A stretch of 64,000 nt of DNA from Pseudomonas cavernicola (GTDB lineage Bacteria; Pseudomonadota; Gammaproteobacteria; Pseudomonadales; Pseudomonadaceae). The notes under the pieces were generated by a model, which saw nothing but the letters and a program-made list of their open reading frames with translations, did no database searches and had not been told where the DNA came from. Position 1 is the stretch's first letter. The number at the start of each line of letters is the position of its first letter. Shown in pieces: positions 18,932 to 27,963 of this stretch. The DNA is taken from positions 265,516 to 329,515 of the forward strand of contig NZ_QYUR01000003.1 of assembly GCF_003596405.1 (NCBI RefSeq), read 5' to 3'. The position numbers were made by a program, and so were the translations under genes.

Positions 18932-18954
18932 AGCATGGTCTAAAGCATGGTCTG
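18932..18954. repeat. 23-bp imperfect direct repeat, left copy
   Basis: It begins AGCATGGTCTAAAG and matches 29546-29568 at 21 of 23 positions; the unit GCATGGTCT is itself doubled here. It overlaps the integrase start codon. It is a candidate integrase arm site or alternative att. Confidence 0.55.
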
Positions 18955-20275
18955 GATACTGGAGAAGAATGTGGAGAGCAACCTCTCAGCCCCAATACCC
19001 ATGCACAAGCCCTTGACCGTAAAGTCCATAGGAATGCATGTCAAAGCAGGTACGCCCCGAATGGTCCTTGATGCCCGAGGGCTATATCTGAAGGTGACAG
19101 GGCCCGACAAAGGCCGATGGGTATACCGCTTTAAACTGAACGGAACGACTCGCGATATGGGGCTAGGAAGCCTTGAGGACGTGACGCTGGCTGAAGCGAG
19201 GGTGAAAGCTGATGATGCCCGCAAGCTAGCCAAAGCGGGCATAGACCCAGTGGAGGAGCGCACAGCAGCAATCGCGACCAAAACAGCAGCTCAAGCTCAG
19301 GCGCAGGCGAACAGGCGGCTGTTCATCGATGAGGCTCAGCATTACATCGAGTCAAAGCGCCCCGGCTGGAAGAATGCCAAACATGCACAGCAATGGGAGA
19401 ACACTCTCAAGACTTACGCTTACCCGATAATCGGCCAAAAACCGGTAGCCGACATTTCAACCGACGACGTGATGAGAATTTTGACTCCGATTTGGAATTC
19501 AAAAGCTGAAACAGCAAGCCGGGTCAGAAGTCGGATCGAACTCATCTTGAACGCGGCCAAAGCGAGAAAATTTCGTACCGGCGAGAACCCGGCTCAATGG
19601 CGGGGACACCTCGACTCACTGCTGGCCAAACATAAATCCTCTGAAGTCGAGCATCAGCCTGCTCTCCCTTGGGAGCAGCTGCCAGCATTCATGAGGGCTG
19701 TGACTGCGGAGCCCGATCTCAGTGCTAAAGCGGTTCGCCTGACCATTCTCACTGCCCTGAGAACGAGCGAAGTGCTCCAAGGCACTTGGTCAGAAGTAAA
19801 CCTGGAAGCCAAGATGTGGATAATACCTGCCAAGAGAATGAAACAGACGAGGCATCATCGAGTACCACTATCACAAGCTGCGATAGACCTGCTGAGTGAG
19901 CTTCCAAAAATAGACGGAAACCCTTTTTTGTTTCCTGGTGCGAAAGAGGAGCGCCCGATATCGAACATGGCGATGCTAATGAAAATTCGCAGGTTAGATG
20001 AGCGCTCTCGTGCGAATAATGGTCCGGGCTGGCGCGATGAACACGGTGAAGTAATAACGATGCATGGTTTTCGTTCATCTTTTAGCGACTGGGCAGCAGA
20101 GGCCACTCATTTCCCGACCATCGTTACCGAGCAGGCGCTTGCTCACAAGGTACCGAATGCTACCGAGGCCGCATATCGGCGCGGAGATCTGTTGAAAAAG
20201 CGAGAAGAGATGATGCAAGCATGGGCGGACTACATCACGGGCACCGATGATGGCAACACAGAAGCAAAGAATTGA
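18947..20275 (+). CDS. P4-type tyrosine site-specific integrase
   Basis: This protein of about 442 residues would catalyse integration and excision of island 1. The N-terminal DUF4102 arm-binding domain (VLDARGLYLKVTG, then GLGSLEDVTLAEAR) is followed by a SAM-like core-binding region and a C-terminal catalytic domain. The residues needed are present: R in TALRTSE, H and R in HGFRSSF, H in ALAHK and the nucleophile Y in AYRRGD. A later ATG at 19001 is an equally possible start. It is not an integron integrase, because it has the DUF4102 domain and I do not see the extra IntI-specific patch. Confidence 0.92.
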   Translation: MVWILEKNVESNLSAPIPMHKPLTVKSIGMHVKAGTPRMVLDARGLYLKVTGPDKGRWVYRFKLNGTTRDMGLGSLEDVTLAEARVKADDARKLAKAGIDPVEERTAAIATKTAAQAQAQANRRLFIDEAQHYIESKRPGWKNAKHAQQWENTLKTYAYPIIGQKPVADISTDDVMRILTPIWNSKAETASRVRSRIELILNAAKARKFRTGENPAQWRGHLDSLLAKHKSSEVEHQPALPWEQLPAFMRAVTAEPDLSAKAVRLTILTALRTSEVLQGTWSEVNLEAKMWIIPAKRMKQTRHHRVPLSQAAIDLLSELPKIDGNPFLFPGAKEERPISNMAMLMKIRRLDERSRANNGPGWRDEHGEVITMHGFRSSFSDWAAEATHFPTIVTEQALAHKVPNATEAAYRRGDLLKKREEMMQAWADYITGTDDGNTEAKN

Positions 20276-20323
20276 ACTAGCTTCCTTTGCCTGTGTGATA
20301 TTTACACTTAAACGAGACTCGAC

Positions 20324-20983
20324 ATGGCCGACAATCACCTCTCGCAGCTAACTTGGCTCAGCGTTGATCAAGCACTGCGCTACTTAAAAGAGAAATACTC
20401 AGTCCAGCTTTCCGAGCTGGATTTGTTGAGCCACTGCGAAGATGGAAACTGCGTGGCTCAGCTGCCCACCAGAGGTGTTGCAGGGAAGAGCGCCACCTGG
20501 ATTCAAGGTGAAGGCGACACCTTTTTCCAAGAAGTCTATGGCGCGGCACGATCTCATGTATTGAACCCGCTGGACATACTCAACTCCGTCAGCAAAAGCG
20601 CCATCACTGTCAATCTATCCGGGCAGGTATATGAACATGACGACGTGGAGTCTAGCCCGTATCAATGTGAAGAGTGGTCGGCTGAAATGCTCCCCGAGAA
20701 TTGCCGTTTCATATTTGCAATCACTGACATCGAGTCGTTCGCAAAGCAAATCAGCGGTGGGCGAGTGACAGCCCCAGCTGAAGAAAAACCATCCCTCGTG
20801 CTTGCAATCGCTGCCTTGGTTGAACTGCTGACCGAAAACCCACCTCGTAGGTTCACCACCCAAGATGCCATTGCAAGCGAGATTGAAAGTCGTCATTCGA
20901 GCCGACGCGGCATGAGCGCCAGCAACCTGACAAAGATTTTCGCAGACTGCAACAAAGCCGCAAAAGACGCTGACAAGCGATAG
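20324..20983 (+). CDS. Island protein of unknown function
   Basis: This soluble protein of 219 residues is encoded right behind the integrase. The first 50 residues (LSVDQALRYLKEKY) look like the helix-turn-helix-like segments seen in other small island proteins. The last 60 residues (FTTQDAIASEIESRH to SNLTKIFADCNKAA) resemble a small DNA-binding helical bundle. I do not recognise a family. A strong hairpin follows the stop, so integrase and this gene form one transcript. Confidence 0.65.
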   Translation: MADNHLSQLTWLSVDQALRYLKEKYSVQLSELDLLSHCEDGNCVAQLPTRGVAGKSATWIQGEGDTFFQEVYGAARSHVLNPLDILNSVSKSAITVNLSGQVYEHDDVESSPYQCEEWSAEMLPENCRFIFAITDIESFAKQISGGRVTAPAEEKPSLVLAIAALVELLTENPPRRFTTQDAIASEIESRHSSRRGMSASNLTKIFADCNKAAKDADKR

Positions 20984-20989
20984 CCGGGA

Positions 20990-21022
20990 TTTCAACTGCA
21001 AATCTAAAAATTGCAGTTGAAA
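20990..21022. terminator. Perfect hairpin after the integrase operon
   Basis: TTTCAACTGCAA and TTGCAGTTGAAA form a perfect 12-bp stem with a short AT-rich loop, seven bases after the stop of the unknown gene. Confidence 0.65.
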
Positions 21023-21097
21023 TGACTCCTAGGCGCTCGCCGGATTGAATGCCCCCATCAATCCACACCGCGCCAGTGGGCGCCAAGGACGTCAGCA

Positions 21098-21337
21098 ATG
21101 CATCAATCAGCAACCATTCAGACCCGCCAGATCGATGGCTCACTCCATGCTCGCCGAATCCTACGCCTACGGGACGTGGAGTTTCGGACAGGCTTCAAAC
21201 GCGCCCACATCTACAACATGATTAGCCAAGGCCGGTTTCCGAGGGCAGTACAGCTCGGCCCGCGCGCCGTGGGTTGGGATTCAGTGGCTATCGATCAATG
21301 GATTGAAGAACTGATATCGGGCACATCGCTGCACTGA
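21098..21337 (+). CDS. AlpA-family regulator / excisionase
   Basis: This 79-residue MerR-like winged HTH protein has the AlpA landmarks: ILRLRDVEFRTGFKRAHIYN followed by GRFPRAVQLGPRAVGWDS and AIDQWIEEL. Proteins of this family activate integrase expression or act directly as excisionases in P4-like elements. It lies between the integrase operon and the serine recombinase, with the TGAGCYA repeat region immediately downstream. Confidence 0.88.
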   Translation: MHQSATIQTRQIDGSLHARRILRLRDVEFRTGFKRAHIYNMISQGRFPRAVQLGPRAVGWDSVAIDQWIEELISGTSLH

Positions 21338-21350
21338 AGCATCAGCAGGC

Positions 21351-21485
21351 TGGCTCAGAGAGTGTACCTTTTGAGCCATCAAAAACAGCCAAGTCCAGCG
21401 GCGAGAAATGCGGCCCTCAGCATAGCTCAAATGTGTTGATTTAATTTGAGCTATCAAATATATTCTGAGCCATACTTTTGAGCCA
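21351..21485. promoter_or_regulatory. Six TGAGCYA repeats upstream of serine recombinase
   Basis: TGAGCCA or TGAGCTA occurs at 21351 (reverse), 21372, 21423 (reverse), 21447, 21466 and 21479. Several copies sit in dyads such as TTTTGAGCCATCAAAA and TTTGAGCTATCAAA. The cluster ends 18 bases before the recombinase ATG. It is a candidate recombination (res-like) site or autoregulatory operator. Confidence 0.6.
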
Positions 21486-21503
21486 GAATAGAGCGCCCCG
21501 ACC

Positions 21504-22085
21504 ATGACAACTCTTGCCTACGTCCGAGTCAGCACCGAAGACCAAAGCACTGAGGCTCAGCGCCACACCATTTCTCAACTGCACAACGTTGAGCATTGGT
21601 ATGCCGACGAAGCCACCAGCGGAGCTACCAAGGCTTTACAGCGCCCCGGCTTTGCCGAGCTGTTCAAGTTCGCCAGGAAAGGCGACACCTTGATCGTCTC
21701 TGCTATCGACCGCCTGGGTCGAGACACGATCGATGTTCTCGAAACAGTTGAAGCTCTGAAAGCCAAAGGGGTGGCTGTTGTATCAATGCGAGAAGGCTTC
21801 GACCTGTCTAGCCCCATTGGAAAAGCAATGCTGACCATGCTGGCAGCTGTTGCCGAACTAGAGCGCTCCAATATCAAAGCCCGGCAGATGGCCGGTATTG
21901 CACGCGCTAGAGAGCAAGGGCAGAAGCTAGGCGCTCCAAAAAAAATCGATGATCAAGCTGTCGCCGCTTGGCGGACAGCAAATCAAGCAACGATCCAAGA
22001 GACTGCCACGGAATTCGGTATCTCTATCGCGGCAGTCAAAAGAGCCTGCGCGAAAAAATCCTTACATGTAGTTGAGGGCGAATAA
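21504..22085 (+). CDS. Small serine recombinase (resolvase/invertase)
   Basis: This 193-residue protein has the catalytic serine in YVRVSTEDQ (S10), the conserved AIDRLGRD arginine motif and the E-helix with ELERSNIKARQMAGIARAREQG. The C-terminal helix-turn-helix recognition segment is IQETATEFGISIAAVKRA. Such enzymes resolve or invert DNA between short inverted-repeat sites. A cluster of TGAGCYA dyads lies directly upstream, the usual position of a res site. It overlaps or abuts the next gene. Confidence 0.92.
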   Translation: MTTLAYVRVSTEDQSTEAQRHTISQLHNVEHWYADEATSGATKALQRPGFAELFKFARKGDTLIVSAIDRLGRDTIDVLETVEALKAKGVAVVSMREGFDLSSPIGKAMLTMLAAVAELERSNIKARQMAGIARAREQGQKLGAPKKIDDQAVAAWRTANQATIQETATEFGISIAAVKRACAKKSLHVVEGE

Positions 22086-22089
22086 TCAA

Positions 22090-22710
22090 ATGCCAGGCAA
22101 GCAAAAGACACCAGACCAAAGCGCTCAGGCGGTAATTCTCAGAGAGGCAGGCTACACACTGCCGGCCATCGCAGATCGCCTCAGCATCAGCCTAAGTACC
22201 ACTCAGCGGCTATTAAAGCGAAACGGCGCGGTTGCTGGTGCTGCCACACAAGCGCTGATAGAAAAGGCCAGGGACGAGATGCTGAGCTCTGCCTTCGCTC
22301 TAGAAAGCGTGCAGCAAACAGCCGCATCACTCGTACTTGAAGACCTTGCTGTCTGTCGGCAGATCAGGATGACACTTTCCAGCGCTCTGGAGCAGCTCGA
22401 TACGAGCAACCCCATAGTGTTCCGGGCGCTTGCTGCCAGCGCCACAGCACTCAAATTGACTCAGGATGTGGGGCGACGAGCATTGCCTCTCGACAAGCTA
22501 AATCAATCAATGGAAGTCGACGAACTGCCAGAGCTTCAAATCCACATCATGACTGAGGCCGATGTAGAGGAGGTGCGAGCACAGCAGCGCCTTGAAGAAG
22601 CGGAGATCAACGGAACGCTAGATGATGCGCTGGAGACCCAGCGATGGCTGGCGTACAGAGAAGAGGTAAAAGCTCAGCAGGCCGATGACGATGTCATCGA
22701 AGAATGCTGA
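22090..22710 (+). CDS. Helix-turn-helix island protein
   Basis: This protein of 206 residues has a clear N-terminal HTH (AVILREAGYTLPAIADRLSISLSTTQRLLKR, about residues 15-45) of the type used by recombinase tails and terminase-like proteins. A long helical, Gln- and Ala-rich body and an acidic C-terminus follow. I prefer ATG 22090 (GAGGG upstream) over an in-frame TTG at 22072. It follows the serine recombinase by four bases and is probably co-transcribed. It may regulate the Rep-like gene downstream, but this is only positional. Confidence 0.65.
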   Translation: MPGKQKTPDQSAQAVILREAGYTLPAIADRLSISLSTTQRLLKRNGAVAGAATQALIEKARDEMLSSAFALESVQQTAASLVLEDLAVCRQIRMTLSSALEQLDTSNPIVFRALAASATALKLTQDVGRRALPLDKLNQSMEVDELPELQIHIMTEADVEEVRAQQRLEEAEINGTLDDALETQRWLAYREEVKAQQADDDVIEEC

Positions 22711-22845
22711 AACGACCTTGACTCGATCGTGACCGGGTCAAGTGTCAAACCCTTAGAACCCCTGGAAAGGCTCCTACCCCCTGGCGATATCGAGCGCCGC
22801 CGATTTTTGAAAATCGACCAAAGGTGGTGGGGCCAGAGACCGACC

Positions 22846-23757
22846 ATGACAGACAGCACCAGCACCAGCACCAGCACTCCAGTCGAACAGCCGGCCTTAC
22901 CGGCACAACAGAGGCCAATTCGCCCGGAAGAGGTCGGACGGTTTGCCACTAACAAACCGGAGCAGCACGCCGGTGGTTGTGGAGTAGATGCAAAAACCAG
23001 CCGCCGCAAACTGCCTCGAAAAACCCTCTCAACTCCACAGCAGGCTGGGCTTATAGCTAGTTTCCACGCTAGCCATGAACAGCATGTAGTAGCTATTAGT
23101 GAACTACCCCCAGACCTAGACAGCGAACAAGTAACCAAGCTCCTTTCTATCAACAGCTTCATCAGTCAGTTAGCCAAGTCATACAAAGGCAAAGGCAAAG
23201 GCAAGCTTGCTGACTGGTCGAAGCATGTGCCTGCCCACATCAAGCAGTTCTTCCGGTTGCTTTGGTTAGCTCGGCAGCCAGACGCCAAGGCTTTTACTAT
23301 CCGGCTGGATCACGTTACGGCGACAGCAGCGCTGGCAGCGAAGCGCAGCCCGGCCAATTACCTAGCCGGAATCATCCAGCGGACGCTGACCAAGCTCGGC
23401 ATCACCTCCGAGCAAGCCTTCAATCTGGAGTTTGTCCACGGCACCAGCAAGGAAAACCACCCGCTGCATATCCACGGAGTTCTGTGCATCCCGGCTGATC
23501 GAATCGAAGAGGTCAGCAAGGCGATCAGAGCCGCGCTAGCGAAGGAGTACCGGCAGCGCTTCGATAACCTAGCCGTCCACATAGACAGCATCCAGAACGA
23601 GCGCTGGTGGGCTGCTTACTGCGTTAAAGAGCACGACATCACGGCAGGCCGGCTCAGGACCATCAGGGGCCACAAAACCGACCCGGACTATGCAGGCCAT
23701 GCAGCTAGGCGAGGCGGTAAGGCGATTTATGAAAGCATGAGTGACTGGCTCGACTAG
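22846..23757 (+). CDS. HUH-type Rep-like endonuclease
   Basis: This protein of 303 residues has the two signatures of rolling-circle Rep proteins in the right order: an HUH motif (PLHIHGVLCIP, H208 and H210) and a downstream YxxK motif (AAYCVKE, Y258 and K261). The first 60 residues are Ser/Thr/Pro-rich and look disordered, with a short ST repeat at residues 4-11. The start is uncertain; a GTG at 22729 would extend the protein by 39 residues. It would nick the excised circle and start single-strand replication. It is the last gene before the cassette array. Confidence 0.7.
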   Translation: MTDSTSTSTSTPVEQPALPAQQRPIRPEEVGRFATNKPEQHAGGCGVDAKTSRRKLPRKTLSTPQQAGLIASFHASHEQHVVAISELPPDLDSEQVTKLLSINSFISQLAKSYKGKGKGKLADWSKHVPAHIKQFFRLLWLARQPDAKAFTIRLDHVTATAALAAKRSPANYLAGIIQRTLTKLGITSEQAFNLEFVHGTSKENHPLHIHGVLCIPADRIEEVSKAIRAALAKEYRQRFDNLAVHIDSIQNERWWAAYCVKEHDITAGRLRTIRGHKTDPDYAGHAARRGGKAIYESMSDWLD

Positions 23758-24667
<910 letters not shown>

Positions 24668-24703
24668 ACATTGCGTATTAGTCAGAACAGCTGAGAATTT
24701 TAG

Positions 24704-25219
24704 ATGCTACGAGGATGGATCTACGTAATAACAAATCCGGCCATGCCTGCACTGGTGAAAATTGGGTATTCGACCAAAGATCCATCCTTTAGAGCCAAAG
24801 AATTAAATAATACAGGATCACCACATCCATACTCTGTAGCTTATGATGCCCTTTTACCCTCGCCAAGAGATATGGAACAAAGAGTTCATAAACTATTAAT
24901 CGATAAAAGAGAAGGTAAAGAATGGTTTCGAATCACAGTAGCAGAAGCCATCTCAACAATCAGAACCACTGCAGGCGAACACATATTACTTGAAAGGGTT
25001 AATCATTCTGAACACGGGGAGCCTTTACCGCACTCAGAAACGTCAAATTCTATAAATTCATGCCAATTTCCAGGATGCACCTTGGATGCAGAACGTGCTT
25101 ATAAAGAAATCTACTATTGCATTTGGCACTTCAGGGAAAAAACGAATCCACGTAACGTCGCTGCAATTCGCCTGCTGCGTGAAGAGCAACAAAAAACGAG
25201 CACTAAACCCGAGAAATGA
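24704..25219 (+). CDS. Cassette 2: T5orf172-type GIY-YIG protein
   Basis: This 171-residue protein has the T5orf172/MUG113 form of the GIY-YIG fold: GWIYVITNPAMPALVKIGYSTKDPSFRAKELN, then the glutamate-containing MEQRVHKLL. The C-terminal 60 residues contain C-x4-C and C-x5-H pairs (CQFPGC, YCIWHF) that could bind zinc. Related domains occur in phage-encoded and defence-associated proteins. Two different GIY-YIG cassettes in a row is unusual. Expression depends on read-through from upstream or its own promoter. Confidence 0.75.
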   Translation: MLRGWIYVITNPAMPALVKIGYSTKDPSFRAKELNNTGSPHPYSVAYDALLPSPRDMEQRVHKLLIDKREGKEWFRITVAEAISTIRTTAGEHILLERVNHSEHGEPLPHSETSNSINSCQFPGCTLDAERAYKEIYYCIWHFREKTNPRNVAAIRLLREEQQKTSTKPEK

Positions 25220-25286
25220 GCATAACAAGGCGTTCACTTCGTTCGCTGGGACGGCGTTCCGCCGCCCCTTAGCTTAATCGTTATGC
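25220..25286 (+). repeat. attC site of cassette 2
   Basis: GCATAAC and GTTATGC are perfect complements at the two ends of this 67-bp site; internal GTTCACTTCGTTCGCTGGGAC and a GGCG/CGCC hairpin match the array consensus. Confidence 0.9.
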
Positions 25287-25301
25287 AATGAAGGAGGAAA
25301 A

Positions 25302-25643
25302 ATGTTCGACCTCTCGAAAATTCAAGATATCGAAGTTAAGTATGAGTACAAAAAACTTGGTTTAACGAGCTACTACTCTGAAATCAATGACAAAAATAGC
25401 CGCACTATTGCACCGAACAAAGAAACAATACGACTTACAATTCAAGACGATAACCTGTCTGATGACAACGGAATTTACCAAGTAATAATAAAAAACAAAG
25501 GCGACCAGTACGAAATAAAAGGCGACTACTTTGTAAGCCCAGAGATATGGTACGAGGCATCGGCAATTATTAATGAGGACCATGTGTTAATTATTTCTGA
25601 AGATGCAGACGAAAAAATGACCATCATATGCCACATCGCATAA
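25302..25643 (+). CDS. Cassette 3: unknown 113-residue protein
   Basis: This small acidic, soluble protein is rich in alternating hydrophobic and charged residues, suggesting an all-beta or alpha/beta domain. There is no signal peptide and no recognised family. A good ribosome site (GGAGG, seven bases upstream) precedes ATG 25302. The stop codon overlaps the inverse core of its attC (GCATAAC), a common arrangement in integron cassettes. Confidence 0.75.
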   Translation: MFDLSKIQDIEVKYEYKKLGLTSYYSEINDKNSRTIAPNKETIRLTIQDDNLSDDNGIYQVIIKNKGDQYEIKGDYFVSPEIWYEASAIINEDHVLIISEDADEKMTIICHIA

Positions 25644-25714
25644 CAATGCGCTCAAATCGTTCGCTTCGCTCACTGGGACCGGCTAAAGCCGGCCCCTTAG
25701 CTTAATCGTTAGGC
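25638..25714 (+). repeat. attC site of cassette 3
   Basis: Inverse core GCATAAC complements the core GTTATGC at 25280 upstream of the cassette; 3' core GTTAGGC. Internal arms GGCTAAAGCC and GGGACC/GGCCCC are typical. Confidence 0.92.
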
Positions 25715-25729
25715 ATCATTAAGTAACCC

Positions 25730-26596
25730 ATGAGCCATATCGAAAATTTTCGCAAGAAATTTCATATAGACCAAAAAGCCGATCTTCGGAATGCGCTGGT
25801 GGCTGTAGATGCCATTTATGAGGCGAATAGAATCGCCACCGAATATCTAAGTGAGATTGATCCTTCCGATGCAAAAACAGGCTTCCGCATTCATAGCCTG
25901 CTAAACCTACTTGGGCGTATTTTTGAACATTCAGAGGGCATGTTGGTGGCTATATCTACGGGTTCTCCAGCTAGCGCTGAAGCACTTTCGAGGATAGTTG
26001 TAGAGGGCTCTATAAATGTCATGTATCTAGCGACTATCGGAAATCCGAGCACTCTGATTCAGTTCTTTCGTTCGTGGCTTAATGAGCATGAGCGGAAGCT
26101 CGGCGAATGGAAAGAAACAATTAAAGGCGAGAGCTATGCAGATAAAGTTTCGGCAATGATCGATGAAAGAAGTGACTTTATCCAGAGTTTAGGCCTGTAT
26201 GTAGATAAAATTGAAAGCCAATCTTTAATCGATCCTTGTGATAGAAATACAGAGTGGCCCAAGTCACTCTTTAAGCGCTTCGAGGCAATGGGCCGTAAGA
26301 CTGACTACTACGAAAGCTACCATCGCCTAAGCGGTGCAAGCCATCTCACCGGTGAAGACACCCTTCTGTGGCTTATTTCACTTGAGATGCCCATCGAACA
26401 GAAGATCAAAATGGCCAAGGAAGCATGGGCATACTCCACAATGATGAGCCGTATCGCCTGTACCTTTTTCGTCGATGCAGCAGCAGCCTGCGTGATTGGG
26501 TATGGGAGGTCAAGCAATGAGGATTTACAAAAACTTAAGCAATCTCTTGGACGATCCGTACAAAGTATTGCTAAAGAGGCAGGTGTTCCACACTAA
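25730..26596 (+). CDS. Cassette 4: DUF5677-type protein
   Basis: This 288-residue helical protein resembles DUF5677: a segment LSRIVVEGSINVMYLATIG near residue 88 and a YESYHRLSGASHLTGED block near residue 200, with conserved His, Ser and Asp. Members are common in cassette arrays and accessory regions, but no activity is established. The cassette is precisely bounded, GTTAGGC upstream and GCCTAAC in its attC. Confidence 0.8.
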   Translation: MSHIENFRKKFHIDQKADLRNALVAVDAIYEANRIATEYLSEIDPSDAKTGFRIHSLLNLLGRIFEHSEGMLVAISTGSPASAEALSRIVVEGSINVMYLATIGNPSTLIQFFRSWLNEHERKLGEWKETIKGESYADKVSAMIDERSDFIQSLGLYVDKIESQSLIDPCDRNTEWPKSLFKRFEAMGRKTDYYESYHRLSGASHLTGEDTLLWLISLEMPIEQKIKMAKEAWAYSTMMSRIACTFFVDAAAACVIGYGRSSNEDLQKLKQSLGRSVQSIAKEAGVPH

Positions 26597-26610
26597 TACC
26601 GAGAAATGAT

Positions 26611-26688
26611 GCCTAACAAACGGTTCAAGCCGTTCGCTTCGCTCACTCGGGACTGGCTAAAGCCAGCCCCTTAACCTGAACGTTATTA
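26611..26688 (+). repeat. attC site of cassette 4
   Basis: Inverse core GCCTAAC complements GTTAGGC at 25708; the 3' core reads GTTATTA. Internal GTTCGCTTCGCTCACT and GGCTAAAGCC arms are conserved. Confidence 0.92.
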
Positions 26689-26718
26689 CTCATATAATCC
26701 ACAACCGGAAAAAAAACA

Positions 26719-27336
26719 ATGCTCAAAACATCATTATCTGTACTTTTACTCACTAGCCTTGCTGGGTGTGCAACCTCAAGCTACACATATGCGCCACCTA
26801 AAGAACACACAATAACGAAGCAAATAATAATCAACGAAGATTTTGATGCTGTTTGGGACAGGCTAGTAAGAAATCTCGCATCAGACTTTTTCGTTATAAA
26901 TAACATAGAGAAAAACTCAAGAATAATAAATGTCTCTTTTTCGAGCACAACCCCGTCAAGCTATGTTGACTGCGGAATTACCACGCGAAAGTTTTCAAAT
27001 GCACGCGGCGACAATACATACGCATACAACCCAGCAGACTCAAGCAAATACACGCTAACCAACGATCAAGGCGCATTATTCAATGCAATACGAACATCTA
27101 AACTAGATGGCAGATCAAATATATATTTAGCGCCTTCCGGCACTGGAACACTCCTAACTGTAAACACCAAGTACGTCGTGGACGTTAATGTTAAATATTT
27201 TGACGTTAACAACTTACCGGGCGGTAATGATAATTTCACATTTGATTTTTCAACCAAAGAAAAATATGAAAAAGACGGTATTTCTTGCACGGCAATAGGC
27301 AACCTAGAACAAAAAATCATTGATTACTCAAGGTAA
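26719..27336 (+). CDS. Cassette 5: lipoprotein
   Basis: This 205-residue protein has a lipoprotein signal peptide with lipobox LAGC (cysteine 17), so it should be lipid-anchored in the envelope. The mature part is a mixed alpha/beta domain (IINEDFDAVWDRLVRNLASDFFVI, then SRIINVSFSS) that resembles small outer-membrane-associated lipoprotein domains; the family is not certain. The upstream core GTTATTA does not match the inverse core of its attC, so this junction was probably rearranged or mutated. Confidence 0.75.
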   Translation: MLKTSLSVLLLTSLAGCATSSYTYAPPKEHTITKQIIINEDFDAVWDRLVRNLASDFFVINNIEKNSRIINVSFSSTTPSSYVDCGITTRKFSNARGDNTYAYNPADSSKYTLTNDQGALFNAIRTSKLDGRSNIYLAPSGTGTLLTVNTKYVVDVNVKYFDVNNLPGGNDNFTFDFSTKEKYEKDGISCTAIGNLEQKIIDYSR

Positions 27337-27337
27337 T

Positions 27338-27413
27338 ATCTAACTAGCGGTTCAAATCGTTCGCTTCGCTCTCTGGGACTGCGTGCCGCAGCCCCTTAAC
27401 CTAAACGTTAGGT
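27338..27413 (+). repeat. attC site of cassette 5
   Basis: Inverse core ATCTAAC, 3' core GTTAGGT. The inner half is almost identical to attC4 and attC6. The inverse core does not complement the upstream core at 26682. Confidence 0.88.
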
Positions 27414-27434
27414 GCAACATAGGATCATCACCGC

Positions 27435-27848
27435 ATGAAAGCCCTTTTAATTGCAATCGCAGTCCTTTCGTCGTCAGCTTTATCGGCTGATGACACACTA
27501 ATTGACGTATCCGGAATTATCGGCAAGTCAGAGGCGGCAGTAACTAAAGTCATAGGCCAACCCACAGAGTGCACAAGCACAAAACACGGCCGCAAGTGCA
27601 CATACGAAAAAGCAGAAACTGAAATTGTCTTTATCAAAGGTAAAGCTGACTGGATTACGATTGAAGGCATCGACACACTTCCCTTCAACAAAAATACATT
27701 GAGTTCAATTGGCATAAAGGCTCAAATCCCATCCTTCACAAATGACTTCACCATGCGATGGGAGCCTTTACAAGGTATGCGTTCAATTTCACTATTTGGC
27801 GTCGGTAGCAACGCAGATTATTTCTATATAAAGGCCTATACCGAGTAG
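27435..27848 (+). CDS. Cassette 6: secreted protein
   Basis: This 137-residue protein has a signal peptide (KALLIAIAVLSSSALSA, cleavage near residue 18). The mature protein is a small mixed domain with two cysteines (ECTSTKHGRKCTY) that could form a disulfide in the periplasm. No family is recognised. Its cassette is exactly bounded, GTTAGGT upstream and ACCTAAC downstream. Confidence 0.78.
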   Translation: MKALLIAIAVLSSSALSADDTLIDVSGIIGKSEAAVTKVIGQPTECTSTKHGRKCTYEKAETEIVFIKGKADWITIEGIDTLPFNKNTLSSIGIKAQIPSFTNDFTMRWEPLQGMRSISLFGVGSNADYFYIKAYTE

Positions 27849-27854
27849 GTCAGC

Positions 27855-27931
27855 ACCTAACAAACGGTTCAAATCGTTCGCTTCGCTCTCTGGGACGGGC
27901 TAAAGCCCGCCCCTTAACCTAAACGTTAGAT
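27855..27931 (+). repeat. attC site of cassette 6
   Basis: Inverse core ACCTAAC complements GTTAGGT at 27407; 3' core GTTAGAT. Inner GTTCGCTTCGCTCTCTGGGAC and GGGCTAAAGCCC arms are as in attC5. Confidence 0.92.
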
Positions 27932-27963
27932 GTCGAAGAAAATCGAATTACCGGAGAAAAATT

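Noticed and set aside
18947..20275. Reading the tyrosine integrase as the integron integrase IntI
   Set aside because: It has an N-terminal DUF4102 domain and P4-type catalytic spacing, is 4 kb away from the first cassette, and I do not see the extra IntI patch.
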